Of a stretch of DNA of 64,000 nt, positions 43,906 to 52,263 are shown in pieces. The notes beneath the pieces are model-generated. The model was not told the DNA's origin and ran no database searches. It worked only from the letters and a program-made list of their open reading frames with translations. Within the stretch, counting starts at the first letter, position 1. Each line of letters starts with the position of its first letter. A program made the translations under genes and the position numbers. This DNA is from Klebsiella pneumoniae (GTDB taxonomy: Bacteria; Desulfobacterota; Binatia; UBA12015). The stretch covers positions 1-64,000 of the forward strand of contig CAMBZJ010000014.1 in NCBI GenBank assembly GCA_945872365.1. Direction: 5' to 3'.

Positions 43906-45087
43906 GTGGATCCTGATCGCCCCCCGTCGCCCTTCTCGCCCGGACGCCTCGGACCGATCGAGTTGCGCAACCGCATCGTCAAGTGCGGCACGAACGAGGG
44001 CCTGTCCGAAGGCGGACTCGTCACCGATCGCCTGGTCGACTGGCATCGCGAATTCGCGGCCGGCGGGGTCGGCATGACGACCCTTGCCTATTGCTCGGTC
44101 GCGGCCGACGGCCGCACCTTCCGCGACCAGGTCTGGATGCGAGAGGAGGCGCTGCCCGGTCTCGCCCGCTTCGCCGACGCGATGCATGCGGAGGGCGCGC
44201 GCGCCGCGATCCAGCTCGGGCACGCGGGCTGGTTCGCGACGCCGCACGCGATCGGCGGTCGTCCGCTCGGGCCGTCGCGAACGTTCAGCCCGCATGCACA
44301 GCGATTCTCCCGCGCGATGACCGAAAGCGACGTCGAGCGACTGGTCGGCGATTTCGGCCGCGCCGCCGCGCTTGCGGTGCGCGCCGGCTTCGACGCGATC
44401 GAGGTGCACGCGGGACACGGCTACCTGCTGAGCCAGTTCCTGTGCCCCTGGAACAACCGCCGCGACGATCGATTCGGCGGCTCGCTCGAGAACCGGGCGC
44501 GCTTCCCGCGCGAGGTGCTGCGCGCGGTGCGGGACGCCGCCGGGCCGCATGCCGCAGTCTACGCCAAGTTCAATATGGACGACGGCTTCCGCGGCGGACT
44601 CTCCTGCGAGGACGCGATCGAGGTGGCGCGCTGGATCGAGGCCGACGGCTCGGTCGACGCCCTGCAGTTGACCGGCGGCCACACGACGCGGACGCCGTTC
44701 TTCCTCATGCGTGGCCAGGTTCCGCTCGCCGAGATGGCGCGCAACCAGACGAGCCTCGTGCGCCGTCTCGCGTTCCACTGGTTCGGGCGCCGCATCATCC
44801 GCGCGTACCGCTTCGAGGAAGCCTTTTTCCTGCCGCTCGCGCGGCGCTTCCGCGCGGCCCTGCGCCTGCCGCTCATGCTGCTCGGCGGCGTCACCCGGCT
44901 CGACACGATGGAGTCGGCGCTCGCCGAGGGGTTCGACTTCCTTGCCCTCGGCCGTGGCCTGATCCGCGACCCCGACCTGGTGCGGCGGCTCGAGGGCGGT
45001 ATCGCGACCGCGTCGCGCTGCGTGCCGTGCAACCGCTGTGTGGTCGAGATGGACCGCGGTGGGACGCGCTGCCCGATGCGGACCTGA
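43906..45087 (+). CDS. Old-yellow-enzyme family NADH:flavin oxidoreductase with C-terminal Cys cluster
   Basis: A 393-residue FMN barrel. HAGHGYLLSQFLCPWNNRRDDRFGGSLENR (about 168-197) is the family signature, with RNRIVKCGTN at the N-terminus and LALGRGLIRDPDLVRRL near the end. Four cysteines at the C-terminus (C-x2-C-x2-C-x10-C, from RCVPCNRC to RCP) look like the 4Fe-4S site of 2,4-dienoyl-CoA reductase. However, the protein stops right after it and lacks the flavin/NAD domains that usually follow. The GTG start is selected because the barrel begins with PFSPGRLGPIEL; other upstream GTGs are possible. Substrate is unknown; enoyl/enone reduction is the family role. Confidence 0.85.
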   Translation: MDPDRPPSPFSPGRLGPIELRNRIVKCGTNEGLSEGGLVTDRLVDWHREFAAGGVGMTTLAYCSVAADGRTFRDQVWMREEALPGLARFADAMHAEGARAAIQLGHAGWFATPHAIGGRPLGPSRTFSPHAQRFSRAMTESDVERLVGDFGRAAALAVRAGFDAIEVHAGHGYLLSQFLCPWNNRRDDRFGGSLENRARFPREVLRAVRDAAGPHAAVYAKFNMDDGFRGGLSCEDAIEVARWIEADGSVDALQLTGGHTTRTPFFLMRGQVPLAEMARNQTSLVRRLAFHWFGRRIIRAYRFEEAFFLPLARRFRAALRLPLMLLGGVTRLDTMESALAEGFDFLALGRGLIRDPDLVRRLEGGIATASRCVPCNRCVVEMDRGGTRCPMRT

Positions 45088-45190
45088 GGCGCGGGCATCC
45101 TCCCGGCGCGGGCTCCCGCTATCGGGCCGTGTGCGGGTCGTGCTACGGCTGGCGTGCGGCGGCGAGGTGCGGCCCGTCCGCACTGCCACC

Positions 45191-47137
45191 ATGTCCTCGA
45201 ACCGGAAACGTCGCAGTCGCAGCCCCGGGCCGGCGATCGCGGGCGGTCGAGTGGACGTTCGCGAACGCGACGCGGGCGCGAACAGGTCCGTCGCCGGCGC
45301 GATGATACGCGGCGCCGGCGGCTCGCGGCCGGGTGGGGACGGATTCCGGTCGGCGGACCAAGGGGCGGCGGTCGCCTCGCCGCTCTCGGCCGTCGATGCG
45401 GGGCTCGCGGCCCTGCTCGCGGTCGTCACGTTCGCGCTCTTCTCGCGCATCCTCGGCAACGGCTGGGTCAACTACGACGATCCGGTCTACGTGACCCACA
45501 ACCCGCACGTCATCGCCGGTCTCGGCTGGGACGGTTTCCGCTGGGCACTCACCTCGGGCGAGGCGACGAACTGGCACCCGCTCACTTGGCTGTCGCATAT
45601 GCTCGACATGACACTCTTCGGCGACGACCCACGCGGGCACCATGCGACGAGCGTGCTCCTGCACTCGCTCAACGCCGCTCTTGCCTTTCTCGCGATGCGC
45701 CGCCTCACCGGGGCGCGCTGGACCAGCGCCGCCTTCGCGGCGCTCTTCGCCTGGCACCCGCTGCGCGTCGAGTCGGTCGCTTGGCTCTCCGAGCGCAAGG
45801 ACGTCCTGAGCGGATTCTTCTTCTTCGCCACGCTCTGGGCGTGGGCGGAGTACGCGCTGCGGCTGGGGCGCCCGGGCACCCACCCGCGTTTCTACTACGT
45901 GCTGGCCCTCCTGCTCCTCGGGCTCGGGCTCTGCGCCAAGCCGATGCTGGTCACGGTGCCCTTCCTGCTGCTCCTGCTCGACGCATGGCCGCTCGGACGG
46001 CTCCGTCTGCCCGGCGTCGCCGCCGACCGGCCGCCGGGTCCCGTGCCCGGCCCGCTCTTGCTCGTCCTCGAGAAGTTCCCGTTCCTGCTCCTCGCTCTCG
46101 CTTCCTCGGTCGTCACCTACCTGGTGCAGCGCGGGGGCGGGGCCTTCTCGATCCGCGTCGATCTCGCGGAGCGCCTCGCCAACGCCCCGGTCGCGATCGC
46201 GCGCTACCTCGCGCACTTCTTCTGGCCGTTCGGGCTCTCGCCGATCTACCTCCACCCGATCCACTGGCCGGCATGGGCGGTCGCGGGGGCGACGGCGCTC
46301 GTGCTGCTGCTCTCGCTCGCCGCGCTCGTCGCGGGGCGCCGTCGCCCGTGGGTCGCCGTCGGCTGGGCCTGGTTCCTCGGCATGCTCGTGCCGGTCATCG
46401 GCATCGTGCAGGTCGGCCTGCAGGCGATGGCCGATCGCTACACCTACCTGCCCATGCTCGGCGTCGAGGTAGCGCTCCTCTGGACGCTGCGCGAGTTCGC
46501 GTCGAGCGCAGCACTGCGCCGCACGACCGCCGCAGGGCTCGCCCTGGCACTCGCGGGCTGCGGCGTTCGCACCTGGCAGCAGTGCGGTGTCTGGCGGGAT
46601 TCGACGACTCTCTTCGAGCACGCGGTGGCGCTCGACGACGGGAACTACGTCGCCCGGCACAACCTGGCGATCGCGCTGCTCGATGCGCAGCGCCCCGAGG
46701 ATGCAGGGCGACACTTCGCGCGCATGTTCGAGACCTTGGCCCCGTTCGAAGACCGTCTCTCCGACGGCGTGCGCGCTCTCTACTACGGCGAGGCGAGCAG
46801 CCACTACGGCGCGATTCTGGCCATGCAGGGCAAGCTCGACGAGGCACGCGCCCGTTTCGAGACGGCGCTGCGCCACAACCCGCAGAGCGTCAACGCGCAC
46901 GGCAATCTGGGCAAGATCTACGCGATGACCGGACGTGCCGACGAGGCGATCGAGCAATTCCGCATCGTGCTCGAGATCGAGCCGAACGATGCGCGCACCG
47001 TGTGCAACCTCGCCGACGCGCTGGCGACCCGCGGGGAGCAGGCGGAGGCGGCGGCGCTCTTCGCGCGCGGCGTCGAGATCCTCGGCCCGCCGGGCTGCCC
47101 GGGCCGCAAGGCGGATACCGGACCCTCCTGCGGCTGA
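45191..47137 (+). CDS. TMTC-like membrane O-glycosyltransferase with C-terminal TPR repeats
   Basis: A 648-residue protein. The GT-C membrane part has about 10 helices; the first loop carries NYDDPVYVTHNPHV, and EATNWHPLTWLSHMLD and FAWHPLRVESVAWLSERKDVLS are typical of TMTC/DUF1736 proteins. The C-terminal 140 residues are TPR repeats (ARHNLAIALLDAQRPEDAGRHFARM, SHYGAILAMQGKLDEARARFETAL, AHGNLGKIYAMTGRADEAIEQFRIVL, CNLADALATRGEQAEAAALFARG). Eukaryotic TMTCs mannosylate cadherins; the bacterial targets are unknown. The ATG at 45191 is at the end of a GC-rich leader with no clear ribosome site. A longer frame reaching into the OYE gene is not supported. Confidence 0.82.
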   Translation: MSSNRKRRSRSPGPAIAGGRVDVRERDAGANRSVAGAMIRGAGGSRPGGDGFRSADQGAAVASPLSAVDAGLAALLAVVTFALFSRILGNGWVNYDDPVYVTHNPHVIAGLGWDGFRWALTSGEATNWHPLTWLSHMLDMTLFGDDPRGHHATSVLLHSLNAALAFLAMRRLTGARWTSAAFAALFAWHPLRVESVAWLSERKDVLSGFFFFATLWAWAEYALRLGRPGTHPRFYYVLALLLLGLGLCAKPMLVTVPFLLLLLDAWPLGRLRLPGVAADRPPGPVPGPLLLVLEKFPFLLLALASSVVTYLVQRGGGAFSIRVDLAERLANAPVAIARYLAHFFWPFGLSPIYLHPIHWPAWAVAGATALVLLLSLAALVAGRRRPWVAVGWAWFLGMLVPVIGIVQVGLQAMADRYTYLPMLGVEVALLWTLREFASSAALRRTTAAGLALALAGCGVRTWQQCGVWRDSTTLFEHAVALDDGNYVARHNLAIALLDAQRPEDAGRHFARMFETLAPFEDRLSDGVRALYYGEASSHYGAILAMQGKLDEARARFETALRHNPQSVNAHGNLGKIYAMTGRADEAIEQFRIVLEIEPNDARTVCNLADALATRGEQAEAAALFARGVEILGPPGCPGRKADTGPSCG

Positions 47138-47316
47138 TGGGCGGGCGGCGGCCTGCCCGAAGCGGGGCGCCGCCGCGAATCGCTGCTTCCCGCCCCCGAC
47201 CGGTCGCCGCGCTCCATGCGTGAGCAGAAGCGGCGGCAAGGGCGGCTGCCGATTCGCCGGTGGCCGTCGCGATCGATTCACTTGTCTCGGGCGGAACTCG
47301 GGACTAGGCCTCGGGC

Positions 47317-47658
47317 ATGACATCAAAGCCGACGGACGCCGCGCACAAGGGGCGCGCCGACCGCCCCGTTCCACCCGTCCTCACCGGGGCCCAGCGGCAC
47401 TCGCTGCGCGGTCGGGCCCACGTGCTGCGGCCCGTCGTACAGGTCGGGCATGGCGGGGTGAGCGACGCAGTGCTCGACGCGGTCGACGAGGCACTGGAAA
47501 CGCATGAACTCGTGAAGGTCCGCCTGCACGAACCCGGAAACAAGAAGGGCGATGCAGAAGCGCTTGCCGCGGGCGCGCGTGCCGTGCTCTGCGGCCTCGT
47601 TGGTCACACCGTGATCCTGTGGCGGCCGCGCGAGGAGAAGCCCTCGGTCGTCCCGTGA
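47317..47658 (+). CDS. yhbY: YhbY-type CRS1/CRM domain RNA-binding protein
   Basis: A 113-residue protein consisting of one CRM domain after a 20-residue basic N-terminal segment. The consensus LTGAQRHSLRGRAHVLRPVVQVGHGGVSDAVLDAVDEALETHELVKVRL is followed by the GxK-type loop NKKGDAEALAAGA and the strand GHTVILWRP. YhbY binds pre-50S particles in E. coli. ATG follows a 179-bp gap without a strong promoter; the downstream AlkA gene overlaps its stop by 4 bp (GTGA). Confidence 0.92.
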   Translation: MTSKPTDAAHKGRADRPVPPVLTGAQRHSLRGRAHVLRPVVQVGHGGVSDAVLDAVDEALETHELVKVRLHEPGNKKGDAEALAAGARAVLCGLVGHTVILWRPREEKPSVVP

Positions 47659-48425
47659 GCCCGCGCGCGAGTGGGCGAGTCGCGGCCGCGGAGCCGCAGC
47701 CGCGGCGCCGGACTGCCGCCCGGAAAACCGGGTCGGGGAAGCCCGCTCTCCCGGAAGCTCCGTCGCCGGACACCGGCTCCGCAAGGAGCGACGCTTCCTT
47801 CCACACCGCGGCGGAGCGACACCTTCGCCGGGTGGACGCGCGGCTCGGCGCAGTCGTCGAGCGTGTCGGCCCCTGCAAGCTGCGGCCGCGTATCGATGCC
47901 GGCGCCCGGGCGGATGCGCCCTGGGCCGCGCTCGCGCGCGCGATCGTCTTCCAGCAGCTCAACGGGCGCGCGGCCTCGACGATCTTCGGCCGCGTCCTCG
48001 CGCTCTTCCCGGACGGGGAACTCCCGGCACCCGCGCGTCTGCTCGAATTGCCCGACGGCGAACTGCGTGGCTGCGGGCTTTCGGTCGCAAAGACCGCAGC
48101 GCTCAAGGATCTCGCGGCCAAGACCATCGATGGCGTCGTGCCGTCCTCGCGCGAGATCCTCCCGCTCACCGACGAGGAGATCGTGGAGAGGATCACCGCC
48201 GTGCGCGGGGTCGGCCCGTGGACCGTCCAGATGATGCTCATGTTCGACCTCGGCCGCCCCGACGTGCTGCCCGCGCGCGATCTCGGCGTCCTGCAGGGCT
48301 TTGCGCGCGTCTACGGCAGGCGTGAGCGCCCCGATCCGCGCGAGCTCGAACGGTACGCCGAGCGCTGGCGTCCGCACCGTACGGTCGCCTCCTGGTACCT
48401 CTGGCGCGCGCTGGAACTCGGGTGA
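47655..48425 (+). CDS. DNA-3-methyladenine glycosylase II (AlkA-like)
   Basis: A 256-residue HhH-GPD glycosylase that removes alkylated purines from DNA. After a 50-residue Pro/Arg-rich unstructured N-terminus come AIVFQQLNGRAASTIFGRV, the helix-hairpin-helix AVRGVGPWTVQMMLMF (183-198) and the catalytic Asp209 in LPARDLGV. It lacks the N-terminal DinB-like strand domain of E. coli AlkA, so it is the short, archaeal/Bacillus-like type. The GTG start overlaps the yhbY stop by 4 bp. A RNA-binding and a DNA-repair gene in one operon is unexpected but the overlap is clear. Confidence 0.9.
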   Translation: MSPRASGRVAAAEPQPRRRTAARKTGSGKPALPEAPSPDTGSARSDASFHTAAERHLRRVDARLGAVVERVGPCKLRPRIDAGARADAPWAALARAIVFQQLNGRAASTIFGRVLALFPDGELPAPARLLELPDGELRGCGLSVAKTAALKDLAAKTIDGVVPSSREILPLTDEEIVERITAVRGVGPWTVQMMLMFDLGRPDVLPARDLGVLQGFARVYGRRERPDPRELERYAERWRPHRTVASWYLWRALELG

Positions 48426-48496
48426 GCATGCGGACGTGGCCAGTCGGGGCGCGCGGGCGCGGCGCCACGGCTGTGCGTGCACGGCCCGGACGTGGC

Positions 48497-50161
48497 TCAG
48501 CCGAGCGGCGCGCTCGCGACGAGGTAGCGCACGACCGGGGCGCGCACGCCGACGTGGAAGGCAGTCGCCCGGCGCCCGATCTCCCGGTCGACCACGGTGA
48601 GCCGCTCGCGCTGGCGCAGGTAGTCGAGCCACGACTCGACGAGAAAGGACTCGACGTATGTCCCCGGTCGCTCGGCGTCGGCGAACAAGCCCCACCGCCA
48701 GGCGCCGCGCCGCCGGCGCATCCGCCGCACCGCCTGCATGGTCGCGAGGAAGGCCTCGGCGCGTTGCGGGTCGATCTCGTACTCGATCGTGACCAGCACC
48801 GGTCCCTCGTCGTGGTCGATCGCCTGCGCCACGGCTCCGGGCAGCCGGAACTCGGCCGGGGTAAAGTCGGCGCGCGATGTGTCGGGCAACCGGACGCGGA
48901 GCGCCACGAGTCCGCTCGCGAGGAGCGTCGCGGCGGCGAGCGCGAACGCCTGCGGGGTCCCGAGGCGATCTGCGGCCCAACCCCAGGTCGCCGAGCCGAT
49001 GGCGATCCCGCCCTGCATGACCAGCAGCAGGACGGCGAGCGCGCGTGCGCGGACCCAGCCGGGCACGGCGCCCTGCGCGGCCGCGTTCAGGCTCGACAGC
49101 ACGGCCATCCAGGAGAGACCGGCCACCACGAGCGCCAGCAGGGCGACGGGCGGAGCGGGAACGGTTGCGAAGACGGCGAGCACCGCGGCGAAAAGCAGCG
49201 TGCAGAGATCGATCGCGCGGTCCACTCCGAGTGCGGCGCGCAGGCGTGGCAGGGCGACCGTGCCCGCGATCGCACCGAGCCCGAAGCCGCCGAGCAGCAG
49301 TCCATAACCGCCCGCGCCGAGCTGCATCTCGCGACGCGCGAGCACCGGCAGGATCGCCCAGAGGGCACTCGCGCCCACGACGAAGAGCCCGATCCGGGCG
49401 AGGATGCTGCGCAGGCCCGGCGAGTGGCGCGCGAAGCGGAGCCCCGAACGCATCGCTCCGAAGACCTCCTCGCGCGGCAGCTCGCTCGTCGTCGTCGTCC
49501 GTCGCCAGCGCAGCAGTACCGCGATGACCACCGCGAACGACGCGGCGTTCAGCAGGAAGGCGGCGCCCGTCCCGAGCGTGGAGACCATGAGACCACCGAT
49601 CGCCGGGCCGACGGCGCGCGCTCCGTTCACCGCCGCCGAGCCGAGTGCGATCGCGGCCGGCAGTTCCGGCCGCGGCACGAGTTCGGTCTGGATCGCCTGC
49701 CATGCCGGCGCGGTCAGGGCGGATCCGATGCCGAGGGCAAAGGTCAAGCCGAGCAGGCTCGACGGAGCGAGTCGCCCCGCGAACGCGAGGCCCGCGAGAG
49801 CGCCGGCGACGAACAGCATCCAGGCCTGGCTCGCGATCAGCAGCCGCCGGCGATCGACCACGTCGGCCAGAGCGCCCGCGGGCAGGGCGAACAGGACGAG
49901 GGGCAGGCTGGCCGCGGTCTGCACGAGTGCGGTCATGCCCGGCGAGGGCGAGAGCGAGGTCATGAGCCACACCGCGGCGACGCCCTGCACCCAGGTCCCG
50001 ACGTAGGACGCGATCGATGCACTCCAGAGGGAGCGGAAGTCGGCGTGGCCGAGCGGTGCCCAGGGCGAGGGGCCGGGCCCGGGAGCCGTCGCGCCCCCGG
50101 CAGCGATGGCCCGTCCGCCCTCGGCGGCGTCGGCGGAGGTTCCTTCCGGCGCACGGTCCAT
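48497..50161 (-). CDS. MFS exporter (EntS/MFS_3 type) with C-terminal ABM-like domain
   Basis: A 554-residue protein. Residues 40-425 are a 12-helix MFS core (FRSLWSASIASYVGTWVQGVAAVWLM, ALADVVDRRRLL as motif A, GLRFARHSPGLRSILAR). The soluble domain from about 430 (GPVLVTIEYEIDPQRAEAFLATMQ...RRRGAWRWGLFAD...YVESFLVESW) resembles a dimeric alpha-beta barrel, as in other MFS_3 proteins. Such transporters are mostly siderophore or drug exporters, with substrate unknown here. An ATG at 50161 starts a 35-residue Ala/Pro-rich extension. It is divergent from the CoA-transferase at 50248 with an 86-bp gap. Confidence 0.88.
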   Translation of the reverse strand: MDRAPEGTSADAAEGGRAIAAGGATAPGPGPSPWAPLGHADFRSLWSASIASYVGTWVQGVAAVWLMTSLSPSPGMTALVQTAASLPLVLFALPAGALADVVDRRRLLIASQAWMLFVAGALAGLAFAGRLAPSSLLGLTFALGIGSALTAPAWQAIQTELVPRPELPAAIALGSAAVNGARAVGPAIGGLMVSTLGTGAAFLLNAASFAVVIAVLLRWRRTTTTSELPREEVFGAMRSGLRFARHSPGLRSILARIGLFVVGASALWAILPVLARREMQLGAGGYGLLLGGFGLGAIAGTVALPRLRAALGVDRAIDLCTLLFAAVLAVFATVPAPPVALLALVVAGLSWMAVLSSLNAAAQGAVPGWVRARALAVLLLVMQGGIAIGSATWGWAADRLGTPQAFALAAATLLASGLVALRVRLPDTSRADFTPAEFRLPGAVAQAIDHDEGPVLVTIEYEIDPQRAEAFLATMQAVRRMRRRRGAWRWGLFADAERPGTYVESFLVESWLDYLRQRERLTVVDREIGRRATAFHVGVRAPVVRYLVASAPLG

Positions 50162-50247
50162 GCCTCCCCGGTCCTAGCACGGGTGGTCGGGGCGCCGAGA
50201 GTCGCGCCGCTTGTCCGGTCCCGGTCGGGTGTGGTGAAGAGGGAGCC

Positions 50248-51456
50248 ATGGACGTTCTGAAGGGAATCCGCATCCTCGAAGTGTCGGAATGGGGCTTCGT
50301 GCCTTCCTGCGCGACCGCGCTCGGCGACTGGGGGGCCGAGGTCCTGAAGGTCGAGCATCCGGTGCGTGGCGACGCGATCCGGGGTCTCATCACCTCGGGC
50401 ATGATCCCCGGGGCAAAGGGCGTGAACTTCTTCGTCGAGCAGCTCTTCCGCAACAAGAAGAGCGTCGGCATCGACTTCACCAAGCCCGAGGGCCGCGAAC
50501 TGCTCTACAAGCTGGTGAAGGTCTCCGACGTCTTCCTCACGAACTTCCTGCCCGACGCGCGCGAGAAGCTCGGCATCACCCACGCGGACCTGAAGAAGGT
50601 GAACCCGCGCATCATCTACGCGAAGGGCCACGGCCAGGGGCAGAAGGGTCCCGATGCGAACCGCGGCGGCTACGACGGGCTCTCATTCTGGGCGCGCGGC
50701 GGCGTGTGCGACATGCTGACGCCGCCGGGCCAGCCCTTCATCCAGCAGCGGCCGGCCTTCGGCGACTTCACCGGCGGCATGTTCCTCGCGGGCGGCATCG
50801 CGGGTGCGCTCTTCCATCGCGAGCGCACCGGCGAGGCGATCGAGGTCGACGTGTCGCTGCTCGGCGAGGCGGTCTGGATGCTCTCGCCCGACATGACCGC
50901 GGCGATGACCTACGGCTTCGAGCTGCCCAAGGGTGGGTCCGGCGGAACGCCGAATCCGCTGGTGGCAAACTACGAGTGCGCCGACGGCAGGACGCTCGTG
51001 CTCATGATGCTGCAGCACGACCGTTTCTGGCCGATCTTCTGCAGGGCGGTGGGTCGAGACGATCTGCTCGCCGACGTGCGCTTCAATCCCGACGCGGCGC
51101 GCGCGAAGCACCTGCCCGCGCTCTTCGACGATCTGCGCGCCATGTTCAAGCGCGAGCCGCGGCCCCACTGGGCGGCGCTCCTGAACGCGACCGAGTGCAT
51201 CTGGGGCCCGATGCAGACGCCGCTCGAGGTCGTCGCCGACCCGCAGGTCGTCGCCAACGGCTACATTCTCGACGTCGCGCACCCGGTGCACGGCAAGGTC
51301 CGCGTCTGCGCGAGCCCGGTGCAATTCAACGGCGAGCCGCCGGTCGTACGCAACGCGGCCCCCGACTGCGGCGCCGACACCGAAGCCGTCCTGCTCGAAC
51401 TCGGCCTCACCTGGGACGACCTTGGCCCCCTCAAGGAAAAGGGTGTCATCTCCTGA
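50248..51456 (+). CDS. CaiB/BaiF family class III CoA-transferase
   Basis: A 402-residue enzyme of the same family as 42086-43402 but without its extensions. The start GIRILEVSEWGFVPSCATALGDWGAEVLKVEHPVRGD and NKKSVGIDFTKPEGR are family blocks. The likely nucleophile Asp is in RPAFGDFTGGMFLAGG. ATG at 50248 has a clear GAAGAGGGA ribosome site. Nothing else in its strand is linked to it, so it may be a single-gene unit ended by the palindrome at 51506-51535. The acyl substrate is unknown. Confidence 0.92.
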   Translation: MDVLKGIRILEVSEWGFVPSCATALGDWGAEVLKVEHPVRGDAIRGLITSGMIPGAKGVNFFVEQLFRNKKSVGIDFTKPEGRELLYKLVKVSDVFLTNFLPDAREKLGITHADLKKVNPRIIYAKGHGQGQKGPDANRGGYDGLSFWARGGVCDMLTPPGQPFIQQRPAFGDFTGGMFLAGGIAGALFHRERTGEAIEVDVSLLGEAVWMLSPDMTAAMTYGFELPKGGSGGTPNPLVANYECADGRTLVLMMLQHDRFWPIFCRAVGRDDLLADVRFNPDAARAKHLPALFDDLRAMFKREPRPHWAALLNATECIWGPMQTPLEVVADPQVVANGYILDVAHPVHGKVRVCASPVQFNGEPPVVRNAAPDCGADTEAVLLELGLTWDDLGPLKEKGVIS

Positions 51457-51505
51457 CCTGCGCCGCGCACCCCCTTCGGCGGTAACGCAGCCGCCCCGCA
51501 CCAAC

Positions 51506-51535
51506 GCAGGCGGGGTCGCGCGCGACCCCGCCTGC
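51506..51535. terminator. Perfect 30-bp palindrome between convergent genes, likely bidirectional terminator
   Basis: The 15-base arm gcaggcggggtcgcg is followed at once by its exact reverse complement, making a very stable hairpin. It lies between the stops of the CoA-transferase (51456) and the VOC protein (51574). There is no T-run, so termination may be factor-assisted or the palindrome may serve as a protein site. Confidence 0.55.
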
Positions 51536-51573
51536 CACAAGAGTGCGAGCGTCCGCCACCCCCAGCGGGTGCG

Positions 51574-51954
51574 TCAGCGTCGCGCCGTCGCCGTGATCAA
51601 TTCGATCACGTGTCCGTCGGGATCGCGCACCCAGAGTTGCCCGATCTCCGGCGTTGTTTCGATGACCTCGAGTTCCCGCTCCCGCACGCACCCGAGCGCC
51701 TCCGCGTAGTCGTCCACCGTGAGGGCGAGGTGGCTCGCGAGCGGGCTCAGCGACGGTGCGGGCTGGTCCACCGCCAGGCCCTCGGGGGTCACGATCAGGT
51801 GGACCTGGGCGTCGCCGACGCCGAGCCAGGCGCCGGCCATCGGGAAGTCCGGGCGCGGGACCTGCGCGAGCCCGAGGAAGTCGCGGTAGAACGCGAGCGA
51901 CCGATCGAGGTCGCGTACCGGCAGCGAGACGTGGTTCACTGAACGAACGCGCAT
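51574..51954 (-). CDS. Glyoxalase/VOC-superfamily protein
   Basis: A 126-residue protein with two beta-alpha-beta-beta-beta modules. Metal-ligand positions of the vicinal-oxygen-chelate fold are filled: His8 in VNHVSLPV, HLALTV mid-protein and the Glu in GHVIELITA at the end. VOC members catalyse lyase, dioxygenase or fosfomycin-resistance reactions, and this sequence does not show which. ATG at 51954. It converges on the CoA-transferase gene through the palindrome. Confidence 0.85.
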   Translation of the reverse strand: MRVRSVNHVSLPVRDLDRSLAFYRDFLGLAQVPRPDFPMAGAWLGVGDAQVHLIVTPEGLAVDQPAPSLSPLASHLALTVDDYAEALGCVRERELEVIETTPEIGQLWVRDPDGHVIELITATARR

Positions 51955-51975
51955 GGCGATGCTCTAGCCCCGGGG

Positions 51976-52256
51976 TTGATCCGAGCCAAGCCCCGGGCGA
52001 CGAAGCTCACGCCGCCGTCGCGTCGGCGCTGCACAGACACGCGACTGCTCGCCGACGGACTCGCGAAACTCGGCTGGCCGAGGGCGTGCGTCGAACGCCT
52101 GATCGAGGAGGCGTCCCCGGCGACCTTCCCGGTGGGCCGCACGACCTGCCGCCACCGCGCGGCATCGCGGCCTTGGCCGCGCGCGGGCTGGTCCGCCGCC
52201 GGCGTCGTGACCTGTTCGTCCGGGTAGGGGAACTGTTCGATCTCTGCGGCGGTTGA
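51976..52256 (+). pseudogene. Remnant of a Crp/Fnr-family regulator (deleted and frameshifted)
   Basis: This 309-bp gap otherwise has no intact gene. One frame reads DTRLLADGLAKLGWPRACVERLIEEASPATFPVG, the start of a cyclic-nucleotide-binding domain as in Crp/Fnr proteins. One base out of frame, the following stretch reads RGIAALAARGLVRRRRRDLFVRVGELFDL and then a stop, like the end of the Crp helix-turn-helix and its final strands. The roughly 150 residues between are missing. So an internal deletion has probably joined the two ends. The remnant sits just before the peptidase gene at 52264, with the same direction, and may once have controlled it. Similarity was judged by eye only. Confidence 0.4.
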
Positions 52257-52263
52257 CCACCGC

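Noticed and set aside
51506..51535. Palindrome as an insertion-sequence end or attachment site
   Set aside because: No transposase, integrase, target duplication or second copy was seen nearby.
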